Counted from the first letter of the stretch, positions 21,208 to 32,755 are shown. The stretch: 64,000 nt of DNA from Euptelea pleiosperma (GCA_035048495.1 CM068544.1:43301893-43365892); one strand, 5' to 3'. Notes: a model not told the origin generated them from the letters alone. Made by a program: numbers and translations.

Positions 21208-21960
21208 ACCCAACCGAGGTAGTCTATTTTTGCTCATGGACGGCTTCGATTACGGACATGCATAGGAGTCTCTGGAACACTCTTAGGGCATCACCAAGTG
21301 GGCTCTGTATCTGGTTCTATCTTCATATTTGATGAAAATTCCAAGTCAAATCCAAATATAGAGCCTTCTACTTTTTGTTTCAAATATAGAGTTTGATACA
21401 TTTTTAAAAGTCCACCGTTCTTTCTTTTGAGCGGTTGTGCCAGGAGTAGAAAAACCCTTAACCGGCGTTGACTAGCCTGGCTTCTTCCGTGCTAAATGAA
21501 TCATCTTGCCCACCGATCCGGCTTCTGATCCCGAGATTCCGAACCATGGTTCATATGACTTCTCGTTACAACCTTAATGGATGTCATAAATTAGCTAACG
21601 GAAACAAAAGTTAGGAAAAGACAAAGTGGTTACAACAAAACAAAAAATGTAGGCTGCGGCAAAGACAATGTAGATGTGGATAATGGACGGTTCTTATTAA
21701 AATCTTGATGTGTGCGGTGATGGTTGTGAAATTCTCTTTTAGTGTATAGGATGGATGATAAGGGATATTACATGCGTGATCTCCATCTTTTAATTTCCAA
21801 GAACTTTTAGTGGTTGATGATTCATCTCTTATCTTCTTTTGGTATCATGTCTTAAGGCTTTTATTAGTCTAAACGTGGCCAAAGATGATTCATTTTCCTG
21901 CCGAGTGCTTATTTTTCTTATTGATGAACGACGAGGGATAATGGATTGAGTTTTATTTCT
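21208..21960. other. Intergenic, nothing recognised
   Basis: No gene or known repeat. Moderately A/T-rich. Confidence 0.45.
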
Positions 21961-22077
21961 ACATATAGGCCTTGCTTGGTAACACTACAAATGTTTGCGC
22001 CCGAACATTTGCAGCATTTGTGTGCGCTTGGTTGCACAACATTCAAACAAATATTTGCATTAGACCCAATAATTTCT

Positions 22078-22271
22078 GGGTCAGGATCCGCGCACAGCCT
22101 TTTTTCACAATCAAATTTCCACACCTTCCCCGGTGTGGATTCCGAAAATCCAACCGTGATTTTGCTTTGCTCCTGCTCAGCCCTATCAACCACCGTTGGA
22201 TTCATGGAATCCACACTCGAGAAGAGGTGGAAATTTGGTTATCAAAAAAGGTTGTCCTCGGAACCTGTTCC
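22078..22271. mobile_element. Family J MITE, 194 bp, with near-perfect 9-bp TSD
   Basis: Flanks ATAATTTCT and ATAATTTTT match at 8 of 9 positions. Ends are GGGTCAGGATCCG and CGGAACCTGTTCC. Arms with CAAATTTCCACACCTTC and GAGGTGGAAATTTGG pair. It lies inside a repeat marked by GCAAACATTTG-like words (21970-22340). Overlapping ORFs here are shadows of the palindrome. Confidence 0.83.
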
Positions 22272-22549
22272 ATAATTTTTTACCAAAAAATGGTCTAATG
22301 TTTGCAGTCAAAATGTGGCTGCAAACTGTTGCAAACAATAGGGAAATGACCCCCTAACAGCTCCCCCATCCTCAACCTCAGTATGCTAAGAAATGTGGGA
22401 AATTCCTCAGATTGAACAATGTCTTTGAGATGTATTTGGTCGACCATTCGATCCTTGCAGGGCCGTCACAACCTTAAGGTCATTAAGGCGGTCACCTAAG
22501 GCCCTTTGTCAAGAGAAGACCTCCAGCCTAGGTCCAACTACATGGCCTG

Positions 22550-22835
22550 GCCCTACATAGCAAAAAATTTTGGGCCCACTAAGTACATGGATGTTTAGCC
22601 CAGGCCTTGTTGGATATACAAACCAAAAATCAACCTGATTGGTTATCTCTAGCCATAAGATTTTAGTACTTTTTACTTTTGATTCTGAATGTTAGATTCA
22701 AGTATATTTTTTTGGGTAGTAAATTGAATAGTTAGAAATCATCAATCAAGCTGATTTTTAGTCCATTTATTCAAGTAGTTGGGCTGAAATCCATTCAGTC
22801 ATTGGGCCCGGCCACAAGAGTCCTCTACATGGACG
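22550..22835. mobile_element. Inverted-repeat MITE with C/D-like core
   Basis: GGGCCCACTAAGTACATGGATGTTTAGCC with ACCAAAAATCAACCTGATTGG is mirrored by CAATCAAGCTGATTTTTAGTCC...CATTCAGTCATTGGGCCC. Boundaries are approximate. Confidence 0.6.
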
Positions 22836-23574
22836 GCAACAGAGTCCTCCGCATCTAAATACTTTTGTAATGTTTTCATAATTTGTTAAATAAAGATTTT
22901 CTATTCTATAAAGAGTTAAATTTTTTAATTAATACTAAATATATTAATAAATTAATTAAATATAAGAAAAGGCCATATATAGAGTTTTCACCTTAGGCCT
23001 CAACTTGTATTGAGACAGCCCAGGATCCATGGGGCGTAAACAATGAACCCTAAAATGGAGATTCTTCAAGGAATAGGACCTCGGATTCATCTTTAGCTTG
23101 TCCATGGTTTGAACTTGGAATAGGTCTTATATGATGGTGTAGTCCAAATCCATGCCTCGGTATTAGTATAATGGTACGTATTGATCTACACGGTTATTAC
23201 TTTCTTGTACCTAATATTAAGCATAAAAAATTAATTTTATAAAAGTAATATAATAATTTTAAATTAACATAAATATTATATTAATTTTTATTAAAATAAT
23301 TAGTATTGGATATTATTGAAAAGATCTCGGCGAGAGCATTCTAACTGATCCATTCTCATTACAAATAAACTTAGGAATTAAAAGTAAGTTTATGAAGATT
23401 TTCAAAGAAAAAAGTACTTCCGTGAAAGAGTGTTTTACATTCATTAAAGATAAAGAAAAATATGGAGCATTCCTCGCTCCTCTCTTCTTTAAACTAACCT
23501 TATAAAATTAGAAGACAATTTAACTTAAATGGAACTTATTAAATCACCTTAATACTGTAGGTGCTTTTAAATAA
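22836..23574. other. A/T-rich intergenic, nothing recognised
   Basis: Long runs of A and T with no ORF, hairpin or repeat family recognised. Confidence 0.5.
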
Positions 23575-23740
23575 GGGTCGAGCTCCAGTCACAGCCCTAA
23601 AATGACAGGCTCTGGTTACAAGGCACAATATGAGCCACCGGGCACACTCTTAGAGGACTCTGACCATATGTATATTAGTCCAATCTCTAGGTGGACCTAC
23701 AAACTAAAAATCAGACTGATTAGTGATTTCTAGACGTTTT
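23575..23740. mobile_element. Family F MITE, left part only
   Basis: GGGTCGAGCTCCAGTCACAGCCCTAAAATGACAGG, then CACAATATGAGCCACCGGGCACAC and GGTGGACCTACA. The second arm is replaced by unrelated sequence after TTCTAGACGTTTTAGG. Confidence 0.65.
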
Positions 23741-24009
23741 AGGGTGGCAAACATTGGGCCATGTAACCACAGCCTACCTAGAGCCTGTGCCTTCAAATTA
23801 CTTTTGGAGAGAGGGTGAAATACCAAGAAGAAAAACAAAATTTTTTACTACTCAAGAGAGAGAGAGGAAAAGGCTAAAAAGTAGGAGGGATTTTGGGGCC
23901 TTGGTCTGTCTAAAAAGTAGACTTAAAACATATTTAGGACAATCACCTAAGGGTTGAACCGGCCCCTCCACGGAATCTTTTTTATCCTGGCACTTTTTGA
24001 CCCATGGTG

Positions 24010-24130
24010 CTTTGACAATTATAGTTCAGTGCCACCTGTACTAGGGTTAAGGTGGCCTTTTAACTATAGTCAGCCTAAACAGTGGAGAAAAAGCAACTAC
24101 AGTTAAGGGCCACCTTAACTTCAAGTGCGA
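24010..24130. repeat. Copy of a small inverted repeat also near 29.85 and 30.22 kb
   Basis: CAGTGCCACCTGTACTAGGGTTAAGGTGGCC...CTATAGTCAGCC and mirrored CAACTACAGTTAAGGGCCACC. Similar words recur at 29840-29900 and 30218-30280. Confidence 0.5.
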
Positions 24131-24289
24131 AATGCCATGAATCTAAAAGCGTCAGGATAAAAAAAATTTCTCGTCTGGAATGTATAAATGTACGTGTTGC
24201 CGAATGAGTCACCAATCTAGCCCCTCCCTCCATTTGGGCCTCGCTTCTCTCAACAGCTGCAGGACATGCAACGCAGTACAATCTTGAGA

Positions 24290-24610
24290 ATATTGAGAAT
24301 ATGGATGTTTGGCCATTGTTTGGTGTACCTATGAAAGAAAATCAGCCAATTTAGTTATTTCTAACAGCTGGATTTGAGCCTTTCCATGGGTTGATTTTTA
24401 GCTGTGGGATTCGTGCATTATTTGGGATACTGAAAATCCAATTGAAATCACCCACCAAGCTGATTTTTGGCGGTCCGTAGGTCCATCAAAGTGTGGGCCA
24501 AACATCCCTAGGTTCTGTAGTCTACAAGAGAGTAAACCTTCGCTCACACACAACAGCTCACAGTAAGAGCCACATGGCACAGCTGTTGAGAAAAGTCACT
24601 CTCCACTCCA
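24290..24610. mobile_element. Family D fragments
   Basis: Both arms of a core (ATGGATGTTTGGCC...GGGCCAAACATCC) without the usual G-box ends, followed by a new GAGTAAACCTTCGCTCAC left terminus at 24529 with AGAGCCACATGGCAC. Confidence 0.6.
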
Positions 24611-24659
24611 AAGCTCCATGTAAGCCTGTCAATATATTTCTTCTAAGCAATAGTTTAAG

Positions 24660-25020
24660 GAGTAAAACTTTTCTCAGTGTCACCGCCACAATACGAGCCA
24701 TGTGGCACATTTTTAGAGGACGGTGACCAGATATCGATGTTTGGCCAATCTCTAAGTGGACCTACAAACCAAAAATCAACCTGATTAATGATTTCTAAGC
24801 GTTGGATTCAAGTCACGTTTGTTGTTTGATTTTTACAGTGGGAATTTGAGCATTATTAACCAATGTTTGGGGTTCAAGGATCCAAAGGTTCTAAATTACT
24901 TATCAGGCCGATTTTGGTTTGTAGGTCCATGTATGAATTGGCCAAACATCCAGATGTCATCATCCTCTAATACTGTGCCACGTGGCTCATATTGTGGGTG
25001 GTCAGCGACTTCGCTTTACT
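24660..25020. mobile_element. Family D MITE
   Basis: GAGTAAAACTTTTCTCAGTGTC left end, full core, and CCACGTGGCTCATATTGTGGG...TTCGCTTTACT right end. The right terminus is eroded. Confidence 0.7.
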
Positions 25021-25035
25021 GATGGTTCAAGTGGG

Positions 25036-25366
25036 AGTAAAACTTCTGTCACAAGATGTTGTGACCCAAGTCGTCACAACCCACAATACGAGCCACATGG
25101 CACAGCATTAGAGCGCGTTGACCATATGCACGTTTAGCCAGTCCTTTGGTGGAACTGCAATCCAAAAATCAGCCTGATTAGTGATTTCTAAGTGTTGGAT
25201 TGAGGTTATTTTCATGGGTTGATTTTAAAAGTAGGACTTTGAGTATTATTGAGTGTTATTTGGGTGCAAAGATCCAAAAGTTGTAAATCACTAATGAGGA
25301 TGATTTTTGGTTTGCAGGTCCGAGGGACTGGCCAAACATTCTTACGGTTGTGACAAAAATTTTACT
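25036..25366. mobile_element. Family D MITE
   Basis: GAGTAAAACTTCTGTCACAAG to GGTTGTGACAAAAATTTTACTC. The right arm lacks the CCACGTGG segment, which suggests an internal deletion. It abuts the next copy. Confidence 0.7.
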
Positions 25367-25840
25367 CACACAATACGAGACATGTAGCATACTATTAGAG
25401 GGCCATGGACGTATGGATGTTTGGCCAGTCCCCCGGTGGACCTATGAAGCAAAAATCATCCTGATTAGCACCCAACTAATGCTCAAATGTCCACGGTTAA
25501 AATCAACCCAGAAATTAACTTCAATCCAACGCTTAGAAAGCACCAAAAACGCTGAGTTTTGGTTCGCAGGTCCACCGAGGAGTGGACAAACACCCATACG
25601 GTCAGCGCGCTCTAATAATGTGCCACGTATTGTGAGTGTGACGAGTAAAACTTCTGTCACAATGGGATTGCAAATCACGCAAAACACAGCCAATGAGTTC
25701 TCGGCACGTACACCTAAAAGCAAAAGCAATGGTACGTTGCAAAAGCACTTGTGTACGTGCCGAGAACTCATTGACTGCGTTTCGTGTGATTTACAATTTC
25801 GTGTGATAGAAGTTTTACTCAGTTGTGACAGGTTTTACTC
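25367..25840. mobile_element. Family D MITE interrupted by a family B element
   Basis: CACAATACGAGACATGTAGCATAC to GTGACAGGTTTTACTC. The right arm is split by the family B copy at 25643-25820. ORFs on both strands of this stretch (25350-25862 plus, 25442-25771 minus) are products of the palindrome. Confidence 0.7.
25643..25820. mobile_element. Family B MITE nested in family D
   Basis: GAGTAAAACTTCTGTCAC to TGATAGAAGTTTTACTC. Flanks GAGTGTGAC and AGTTGTGAC share 7 of 9 bases. Removing it restores the usual family D right arm. Confidence 0.82.
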
Positions 25841-25969
25841 CTCGAACTGTGATTGTTCTTAAATTACTGTTATTGTACGGATAGATGAGTTGGATGGCTA
25901 TGACAAAAAAGTACGTCACGAGTCCGGCTTCGCTGAGCAAGACTTGCCCGACACCCGTGGCCAGGTAGC

Positions 25970-26355
25970 TACCTAATCACCCACAAAATAAGCAACGTGG
26001 CAATTTATTATAGGAGACTGACTGTATAGATGTTTTGCGAATCCCTAGGTGGACCTACAATCCAAAAATCAACCTGATCAGTGATTTCTAAGCCTTAGTT
26101 GAAGTCATTTTCGTTGGTTGATTTTAAATGTAGGAATTTGCGCATTATTTACCTATAAAGATCCAACGGTTTGAAATCACTAATCAGACTGATTTTTGGT
26201 TTGTAGGTCTAATTACAGATTGGTCAAACATCTATACGGTCAGTATCCTCTAATAAATTTCCACGTGGCTTATGTTCTGACAGGTGGCTCGTATTGAGTG
26301 CTGTGACCGGCTTCCGTCACAACATCTTGTGACACACAAGTTTTACTCGTCCGGT
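25970..26355. mobile_element. Family D MITEs, two joined pieces
   Basis: A copy from about 25970 (CAGGTAGCTACCTAATCACCC, AAGCAACGTGGCAATTT) to CCACGTGGCTTATG near 26270 is followed by a separate right end: GGCTCGTATTGAGTGCTGTGACC to CACACAAGTTTTACTC at about 26348. Confidence 0.65.
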
Positions 26356-26373
26356 AAAGGCCAATCTTGCTCG

Positions 26374-26556
26374 CCGAGTAAAACTTCTATCACGAGAAAT
26401 TGTAAATCACACAATCACAACCCAATGAGTTCTCGACACGTACACAAGTACTTTTGCAACGTACCCATGTGCTTTGCTTTGAGGTGTTCGTGCCGAGAAC
26501 TCGTTGGCTGTGATTGTGTGATTTGCAATCCTATTGCGCCAAAAGTTTTACTCTGG
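26374..26556. mobile_element. Family B MITE
   Basis: GAGTAAAACTTCTATCACGAG left end. Right end GCGCCAAAAGTTTTACTC. Arms with CCAATGAGTTCTCGACACGTAC and its complement are present. Flanks are similar (TGCTCGCC/TGGTCGCC). Confidence 0.78.
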
Positions 26557-26633
26557 TCGCCTTTCGCTGACTGTGAGTGTCAGCACGCTGACATTCACAG
26601 AGATTTCGGCACGTACTAGAGTGTTTTTGTGAA

Positions 26634-27035
26634 GGAAAAAGTTGTAACAAGGTGTGCCTGAAACTGTTTCATTTGCGGAAGCGGCATTTTTGGTAGTCAC
26701 CGCTGCCATCTGGCCCACTGACCGCATGGATGTTTATCCCACCCCTTGTTGGATATAGAGACCAAAATCTACCTTCATTGGTAATCTATAGCCATTAGAT
26801 TTTAACACTTTTTAGCATTTTTATGGTGTTCTTATAGCCGTTGAATGCAACCATTTTTTGAGTACTAAAACCAACGGCTAAAAATCATTACAGAAGCTGA
26901 TTGTTTGTATGAATGTCTATTAAGGGGTGGGCTAAACATCCATGCGGTCAGTGGGCCCAGATGAAAGTGGTGACTACCCAAAATACCGCTTCCGCAAATG
27001 AAAAGATCTCAAGTATACCTTGTTACATCACGACC
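26634..27035. mobile_element. Family C MITE
   Basis: GTTGTAACAAGGTGTGCCTG (terminal GGGTC degraded) to CCTTGTTACATCACGACC. Both arms of the core are present. Confidence 0.78.
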
Positions 27036-27380
27036 TTTTGTGAATTACAAAAGGAACCCAAACAAACTCACTTGAGTACGTGTTTGGTGAGGCCACGGTG
27101 GACTGTGGTTCGTCTATACAAAATCCACGGCCGAGATTTCTGCGAGTGTCATCGATTTTGCTGACACTACACAGTAAGCTAAGGTGGACTCTTACGTCAC
27201 CACGTATATCATGGTGAGAAAAACCGTATGAAAATAATGTGAAGAGGGAGTGAGAAAAAAAAAGGACTACCGGCTGTGTCGACCTCATTGAATCGGTAAG
27301 CTGGTCCGGTTGGAAGAAAGCGGTTTTTGAATGGGAATAATTATTTAATTTCCAAGGTCCTTTTTGGAGAGGATACTCTT
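27036..27380. other. Intergenic, nothing recognised
   Basis: Contains GAGTACGTGTTTGGTGAGGCCACGGTGG and CAAAATCCACGG, words that recur near 44.87-44.93 kb, so an unnamed repeat is likely. No gene. Confidence 0.4.
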
Positions 27381-27700
27381 TTGGACAATAGTGATGCCTG
27401 TAGATCCATGAATGTTTAGCCCACCCCTGGTAGATGTTCATACCAAAAATCAGCTTGATTGTTGATTTCTAGCCGTTGGATTTAGTATGCAAAAAGTGGA
27501 ATCCAACAGTTAGAATCACTCCTCAAAAAGTGTTTAAATCTACAGACAAAAAAATCAGCTTGATTATTGGTTACATACCATTGGATCTTTGTACCCCAAA
27601 TAATGCTCAATTTTACGGTTAAAAATCAACCCATGAAAACGATTCCAATCCAATACTTAGAAATCACTACTCACATTGGTACGTAGCAAAAAGCCATTGG
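27381..27700. mobile_element. MITE fragments with C- and D-type cores
   Basis: ATGAATGTTTAGCCCACCCC...ACCAAAAATCAGCTTGATTG (C-like) passes into TTGTACCCCAAATAATGCTC (D-like). Both are truncated. Confidence 0.5.
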
Positions 27701-27799
27701 TAGGTGTTGGCTGACAGCCCATCGTCATCAAAGTTTTACTCATCTAAACATCCATGCGGTCTGTGGTCAGTAGGCCTAGATGGAAGTGGTGAGGGCTAA

Positions 27800-28476
27800 A
27801 CATTCGCTGACACCTGTAGTCAGCGGCGTCACCCACTACAGCCAAGATCAGCCACGTGGCACATTCTTAAGAGGTCACTAGCCGTGTGGATGTTTGGCAA
27901 ATCATTAGGTAGACCAACAAACCAAAAATAAACTTGATGAGTGATTTCTAAGTTATTTTCAGGGGTTGATTTTAACCTTAGGCCGTGTTTGATTACCAAG
28001 TGGGAAAATTGTATTTTCCTTAGGAAAACACAACTGTCCATTGTTTGATAGCTAGTATAAATCTGTATAATTTTTCCTAACAAGTCATTTAAATCTGGAT
28101 AATTTTCCTACTAAGCCCGGATTTCATTTCCCATCCAGATAGGTGAAAATTCATTTCCACCTGAAAATACACCCTTATTTTCTCACAAGATTGAAACATG
28201 TGTTCTCAGTTGCAATCAATCAGCCATTTAAGGCATATCCAAATGTATTTTCTCGAAAAAAATTTCCGTGCAATCAAACACAGCCTTAGGAATTTGAGCA
28301 TTATTTAGTATTACTTGGGTACAAAGATCCAAAGGTTTGAAATCACCAATCGAACTGATTTTTGGTTTGTAGGTCCACCTAATGATCAGCCAACATCCAA
28401 ACTTTTGGTGTCCTTAAAACGTGCCATGTAGCTCATATTGGCCGCAGTCAGGAGTGTCGTCATGGAAGGTTTACTC
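27800..28476. mobile_element. Family D MITE interrupted by a Tourist-like MITE
   Basis: CGCTGACACCTGTAGTCAGC and GCCACGTGGCACATTC in the left part; GCCATGTAGCTCATATTGG and GGAAGGTTTACTC in the right. The loop is broken at TTAACCTTA by the 305-bp insertion at 27981-28285. Confidence 0.72.
27981..28285. mobile_element. Tourist-like (PIF/Harbinger) MITE, 305 bp, TTA TSD
   Basis: GGCCGTGTTTGATTACC to GCAATCAAACACAGCC, with TTA directly outside both ends (27978-27980 and 28286-28288). Insertion in the family D loop gives its relative age: younger than the host. Confidence 0.85.
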
Positions 28477-28514
28477 AACCGGTGCGTAACAAAAATCGAG
28501 TTTCCTCACGCCTA

Positions 28515-28697
28515 AAAATGTTAGGGAGTAAAACTTCCGGTCACAGTGGAATTGCAAATCACACAAACACAGCCAGTGATTTCTCGGCACGTACACCTTA
28601 AAACAAAAGCACGTGGGTACGTTGCAAAGCACTTGTGTACGTGCCGAGAACTCATTGGCTTGTGATTGTGTGATTTACAATTTCGTAGAAGTTTTTC
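28515..28697. mobile_element. Family B MITE
   Basis: About GAGTAAAACTTCCGGTCAC to GTAGAAGTTTTTCTC. Arms with CAGTGATTTCTCGGCACGTAC and GTGCCGAGAACTCATTGG are present. TSD not seen. Confidence 0.78.
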
Positions 28698-28813
28698 TCT
28701 ATATTAAAGTACATTTAACCAATGAAAAAGTGACACAATCATGTGCTATGACAACGTCCAGACCATGTGTGATCTTTGAGAAATAGGATTGCTTTACCTA
28801 ATCCCCCGGTGGA

Positions 28814-29461
28814 GTAAAACTTCTGCCACAGCGTTGAGACATAAGCTTCTGTCACAACGTAAAGTATGAGCCACGTGGCAAGCTTTTTAGTGAACGCTGA
28901 CCGTATGCATGTTTTGCCAGTCCCTCGGTGGACCTATAACCAAAGGGGCGGGCTCCGTTGACAGATCAAAATGACAGGTAAATAGACAGGGACACAATAT
29001 AAGCCAGGTGGCACACTGTTACAGGACATTGACCGTACGGATGTTTGTCCTATCCCATGATGGACCTACATACCAAAAATCAGTCTGATTAGTGATTTAT
29101 AGGCTTTGGATTGGACTTATTTTCATGGGCGGATCTCAACCGTGGGAATTTGAGCAGTATTTGAGGTACAAAGATACAACACTTATAAATCAGTAATCAG
29201 TCTGATTTTTGGTTGTAGGTCAACCATGGGATAGGACAAACATCCGTACGACGAGGCCTGTAACAGTATGCCACCTGACTTATATTATGTCCCTGTCATT
29301 TTAGATCTGTCAACGGAGCCTAACCCATAACCAAAAATCAGCATGATTAGTCATTTACAACCTTTGGATCTTTGCACCCAAATAAAGCTGAATAATGCTC
29401 AAATTCCTACCGTTAAAACCTATGAAATAACATGGCCCATCTGTGACAGAAGTTTTACTCT
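28814..29461. mobile_element. Family D MITE interrupted by a family F MITE
   Basis: Left end GAGTAAAACTTCTGCCAC, GAGCCACGTGGCAAGC; right end GTGACAGAAGTTTTACTC. The core GGTGGACCTATAACCAAAAATCAGC is split by the element at 28945-29326 and reads cleanly when that is removed. Confidence 0.82.
28945..29326. mobile_element. Family F MITE, 382 bp, nested, with perfect 9-bp TSD
   Basis: ATAACCAAA flanks both ends (28936-28944 and 29327-29335). Ends are GGGGCGGGCTCCGTTGAC and GTCAACGGAGCCTAACCC. The host is a family D core that itself resembles the F core. Confidence 0.9.
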
Positions 29462-29466
29462 TCCCG

Positions 29467-29767
29467 GAGTAAACCTTTCTGACACCTGCAGTCAGTAACC
29501 CAGCTGACAGCGGCCAATATGAGCCACATAGTATATTATTAATAGGACACTAATCGTGTAGATGTTTGGTCAATCACTAGGTGGACCTACAAACCAAAAA
29601 TCAGCATGATTAATGATTTAAAACCTTTGGATCTTTGTACCCAAATAATGCTCAATAACTTCAACCCATGAAACTAACTTGTGACTGGCTAAACATCCAT
29701 ACGGTCAGTGTCCTCTTAACAATGTGCCACGTGGCTCATATTAACTGCAGTCAGTGAAGCTTTACTC
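29467..29767. mobile_element. Family D MITE
   Basis: GAGTAAACCTTTCTGACACC to CAGTCAGTGAAGCTTTACTC, right-arm CCACGTGGCTCATATT, shortened loop. No clear TSD. Confidence 0.7.
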
Positions 29768-29839
29768 CTAATCCCCGAAGCTCAAAATGTCGACGAAAAT
29801 TTTTGATCCTCCAATTTTTTGAGCCAGCGTCCTACCACT

Positions 29840-30475
29840 TATAGTAATGTACCACCTGTCACTGGGTTAAGGGGGCCTATTAACGATAGTTGGTTTTTAT
29901 CCACGAAATTGTAAATCACACAAAACACAGCCAATGATTTCTCGGCACGTACAGAAGTGCTTTTGCAACGTGCCCATGTGCTTTTGCTTTTTAGGTGTAC
30001 ATGCCGAGAACTCATTGGCTGTGTTTTGTGTGATTTACAATCCCATTGTGATGGAAGTTTTACTCCCAGGACAGGTGACACTCAACTATATCTGGGAGAG
30101 AGTAAAACTTTCTGTTACAATTGGATTGCAAATCACACAATCACGGCCAATGAGTTCTCGGCAAGTACACCTCAAAGCAAAAGTACATGGGTACGTTGCG
30201 AAAAGCCCTTGTGTATGTGCCACCTGTCACTAGTCTAAGGGGCCTATTAACGATAGTTCGTTTTTATCCACTGTTAAGGGTCAGGACAGGTGACACTTAA
30301 CTATATCTAGCAAGAGAGTAAAACTTCTGTCACAAAATCACAGCCAATGAGTTCTCGGCACGTACACCTCAAAGCAAAAGCTCATGAGTTTCTTACAAAG
30401 CACTTGTGTACGTGCCGAGATCTCATTGGCTTGTGATTGTGTGGTATACAATTTCTTGTGATAGAAGTTTTACTC
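29840..30475. repeat. Duplicated unit: small inverted repeat plus family B copies
   Basis: CCACCTGTCACT...AAGGGGGCCTATTAACGATAGTT...TTTTTATCCAC...GGACAGGTGACACT occurs twice (from 29850 and from 30222). Copy 1 is split by a family B element (about 29905-30064). Each copy is followed by another B element (30103 on, cut short at about 30217; and 30313-30474). The middle B copy switches to the next unit at GTGCC, a likely recombination junction. Confidence 0.7.
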
Positions 30476-30559
30476 ATCTGGTAGAACGTTTTTTTTTCTT
30501 TTCTTCAAATGAGCCCAGATCCTATGTGCCTGGCCTCGAGTAGCTCACAAAATATAAAT

Positions 30560-30990
30560 TTCCTTTATGTACCACGTGACCCCCTTAGAGATGGTACATG
30601 GATGTTATCATATACATAATGGTGTCGTTTTGTCATTGGCCAAATAATACTCAAATCTACGGTTAAAAACAAATCATGAAAAAGAATCTAATCCCACGTA
30701 TATAAATAACTAACAAGAATGAATTTTTGTCCAAAGGTCCGCATAGGGATGGGCGAAACATCTATATGGTCATTGATCTTTAAGAATATGCCATGTGTAA
30801 GGTGCATCCGGCGGTCCCCTAATTTATTTTTGGAGTTGGGGCCTACACATAACAGAATATTGTCTTATCAAATGGTGGAGGCGCTTCCGAATATCTGAGT
30901 AGCGATCTCGAATAAGCTAAGCATCCACATATTGGAAAAGCGATCTCAAAGAATATGCCACGTGTTACATATTTTGGCTGTCATCGGCCT
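30560..30990. mobile_element. Degenerate family D fragments
   Basis: ACCACGTGACCCCCTTAGAGA, AAATAATACTCAAATCTACGG, GATGGGCGAAACATC and CCACGTGTTACATATTTTGG mark worn arms. Boundaries uncertain. Confidence 0.5.
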
Positions 30991-31159
30991 GGATGACAGT
31001 CCGTTGTCCGTTGTCATCAAAGTTTTACTCACCAAGGTTTACAAACTTGAGCACATCGCAATCTACCGACACCTCCATTCACTGGGATAAAACTTTGCTG
31101 ACAGCGGGCTACCACAGTTAGTCGGCACGTGCCCAAGTGCTTTTTGCTTGTAATAAAAA

Positions 31160-31950
31160 ATTCAAGGGAATTTTTGACATACCCCCTGTTATCTTTAAAA
31201 TTTGAAATACCCCTCTACAATTTGAAAAAGCTGACATACCCTACTATCACTCGGTCCACGGTCATTTGATCAATGTTAACCCGAGTTGACTACCAAATTT
31301 TTACTAAATGGCAAAAATACACTTGTCTTCAACCTTGGACACAAGGGTTTGAGAAAAAACCCAAACCACACAAACGGCTATGGTGGACAGCCAGCCAAGG
31401 GATTCCAATGGGTTGGCCGCTTATCACCAACGACCATCCCAACGGAGTCTTATGGCCAGCCGGCCACCACTTCAGCAATAATTTAAAATCCAAGGTTCAA
31501 AAAAAAGAAGAAAAAAAAATAACATAAAAGAAAAATGCGACAAAGCAATTTATATTTTAAACTTTTGAGATGTAGATTTTGGAAATATGGGTTCTCTCAA
31601 ATTTAAAATATTCCTTCATGAGTTTTATCTATTTTGTTTGGGGGTTTTATCTTCTCAATATTTGCTTAATTCATAAAAAAAAAAATCAGAATAAAAATCT
31701 CACATTTACCTACATGGGTTTTAATTTTTATTTTTAATCTCCTCTTTTCATGTTTGATTTGGGGTTTTGGTTTTGGCCTAAACCCAAACCTTGGTTCTAA
31801 AGTTGAAGATAAGGGCACTTTTGTTCTTTAATTCAAAATTTCGTAGTCAACTCGGGTCAACACTGGTCAAATGACAGTGGACCGAGTCATAGGAGGGTAT
31901 GTCAGTTTTTTCAAATCATGGGGGGTGTGTCAAAAATGCCCAAAATTCAA
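31160..31950. mobile_element. Family N inverted-repeat element, about 0.8 kb
   Basis: Left arm GAATTTTTGACATACCCCC...GCTGACATACCC...ACTCGGTCCACGGTCATTTGATC...CCGAGTTGACTAC is mirrored over about 130 bp at 31835-31950. Long terminal repeats and no coding content suggest a Mutator-like non-autonomous element. The ORFs at 31273 and 31286 are not recognisable proteins. Confidence 0.7.
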
Positions 31951-32011
31951 ACATAAATTGTAAAAAAACACTCACTTGGATACGCGGCATAAAGCATTAG
32001 GATATTTGCTA

Positions 32012-32697
32012 TAGTTCTAAGTCTCGGGATCGGCCACCACGATCTTGAACCAGATCGGTCTGATCCGGTGTGATCCCGAGACAACTTCTAAAAAAAATGC
32101 AGAAAAATATGAAAAAATCATTAAAAAAATTAGAAAAAAAGAAAAAGAAAAAGAAATGCAACTTGATCCATTTATCCACTTTGGATGAAAAAAAATGTGA
32201 AAAAATCAATAAAAAATATAGAAAAATTAAGAAAAAAAATAAAAAAAACTAGAGAAGATCATGAAAGATTATAAAATAATATATTTTAAGGAAAAGTCTA
32301 CTTATAAATTGACAAATCTCCTCGGATTTAACCAAATCTCAATGGATTTTGTCCGAAATTTGTTAGATTGTGGAGTTTTGGAATGTGAAACTTTAGATCT
32401 CTACAAATCTAAGATTTTTTTTTGCAAGATCTAGTAGATTTAGAGACGTTTTAGAGGAGAATGAGTTTAGGAGATGAAATTGAAGAATAAGTGAGAAAAA
32501 AATAGAAAAAATAGCTTTTTATACTAATTTTGCCGTTTGTTCAACTCGAGCGAGTTGGACCGTCCAAATCATCTAGATCGTCCGATCCAACCGAGTCGTA
32601 TCGCTAACTCGGGCGATCCGAAGTGATTCGAACCAGATAGTGGATCACCATCTCAACAAGCACCATTACCGATCCGGATTGCCCGAGACTTTAAACT
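32012..32697. mobile_element. Family K inverted-repeat element, copy 1
   Basis: TAGTTCTAAGTCTCGGGATCGG to GGATTGCCCGAGACTTTAAACTA. Inside are repeated GATCCG/CGGATC words and A-rich tracts. A second copy in the opposite orientation is at 34951-35783. Confidence 0.65.
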
Positions 32698-32755
32698 ATG
32701 GTCCTTACCTAGAACTCAGTGGTAGTCACGGCTTTGCTGACAATATTTAGTCTTA

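Noticed and set aside
21946..22298. Three overlapping ORFs of about 100 residues
   Set aside because: Products of the family J hairpin at 22078-22271 read in several frames.
25350..25862. 170-residue plus ORF and a 109-residue minus ORF
   Set aside because: Both run through a palindromic D element with a nested B element. They are frame-open by chance and match nothing.
31273..31527. 84-residue ORF with tryptophan-rich text
   Set aside because: Lies in the loop of family N. No homologous family was recognised and a second frame is open as well.
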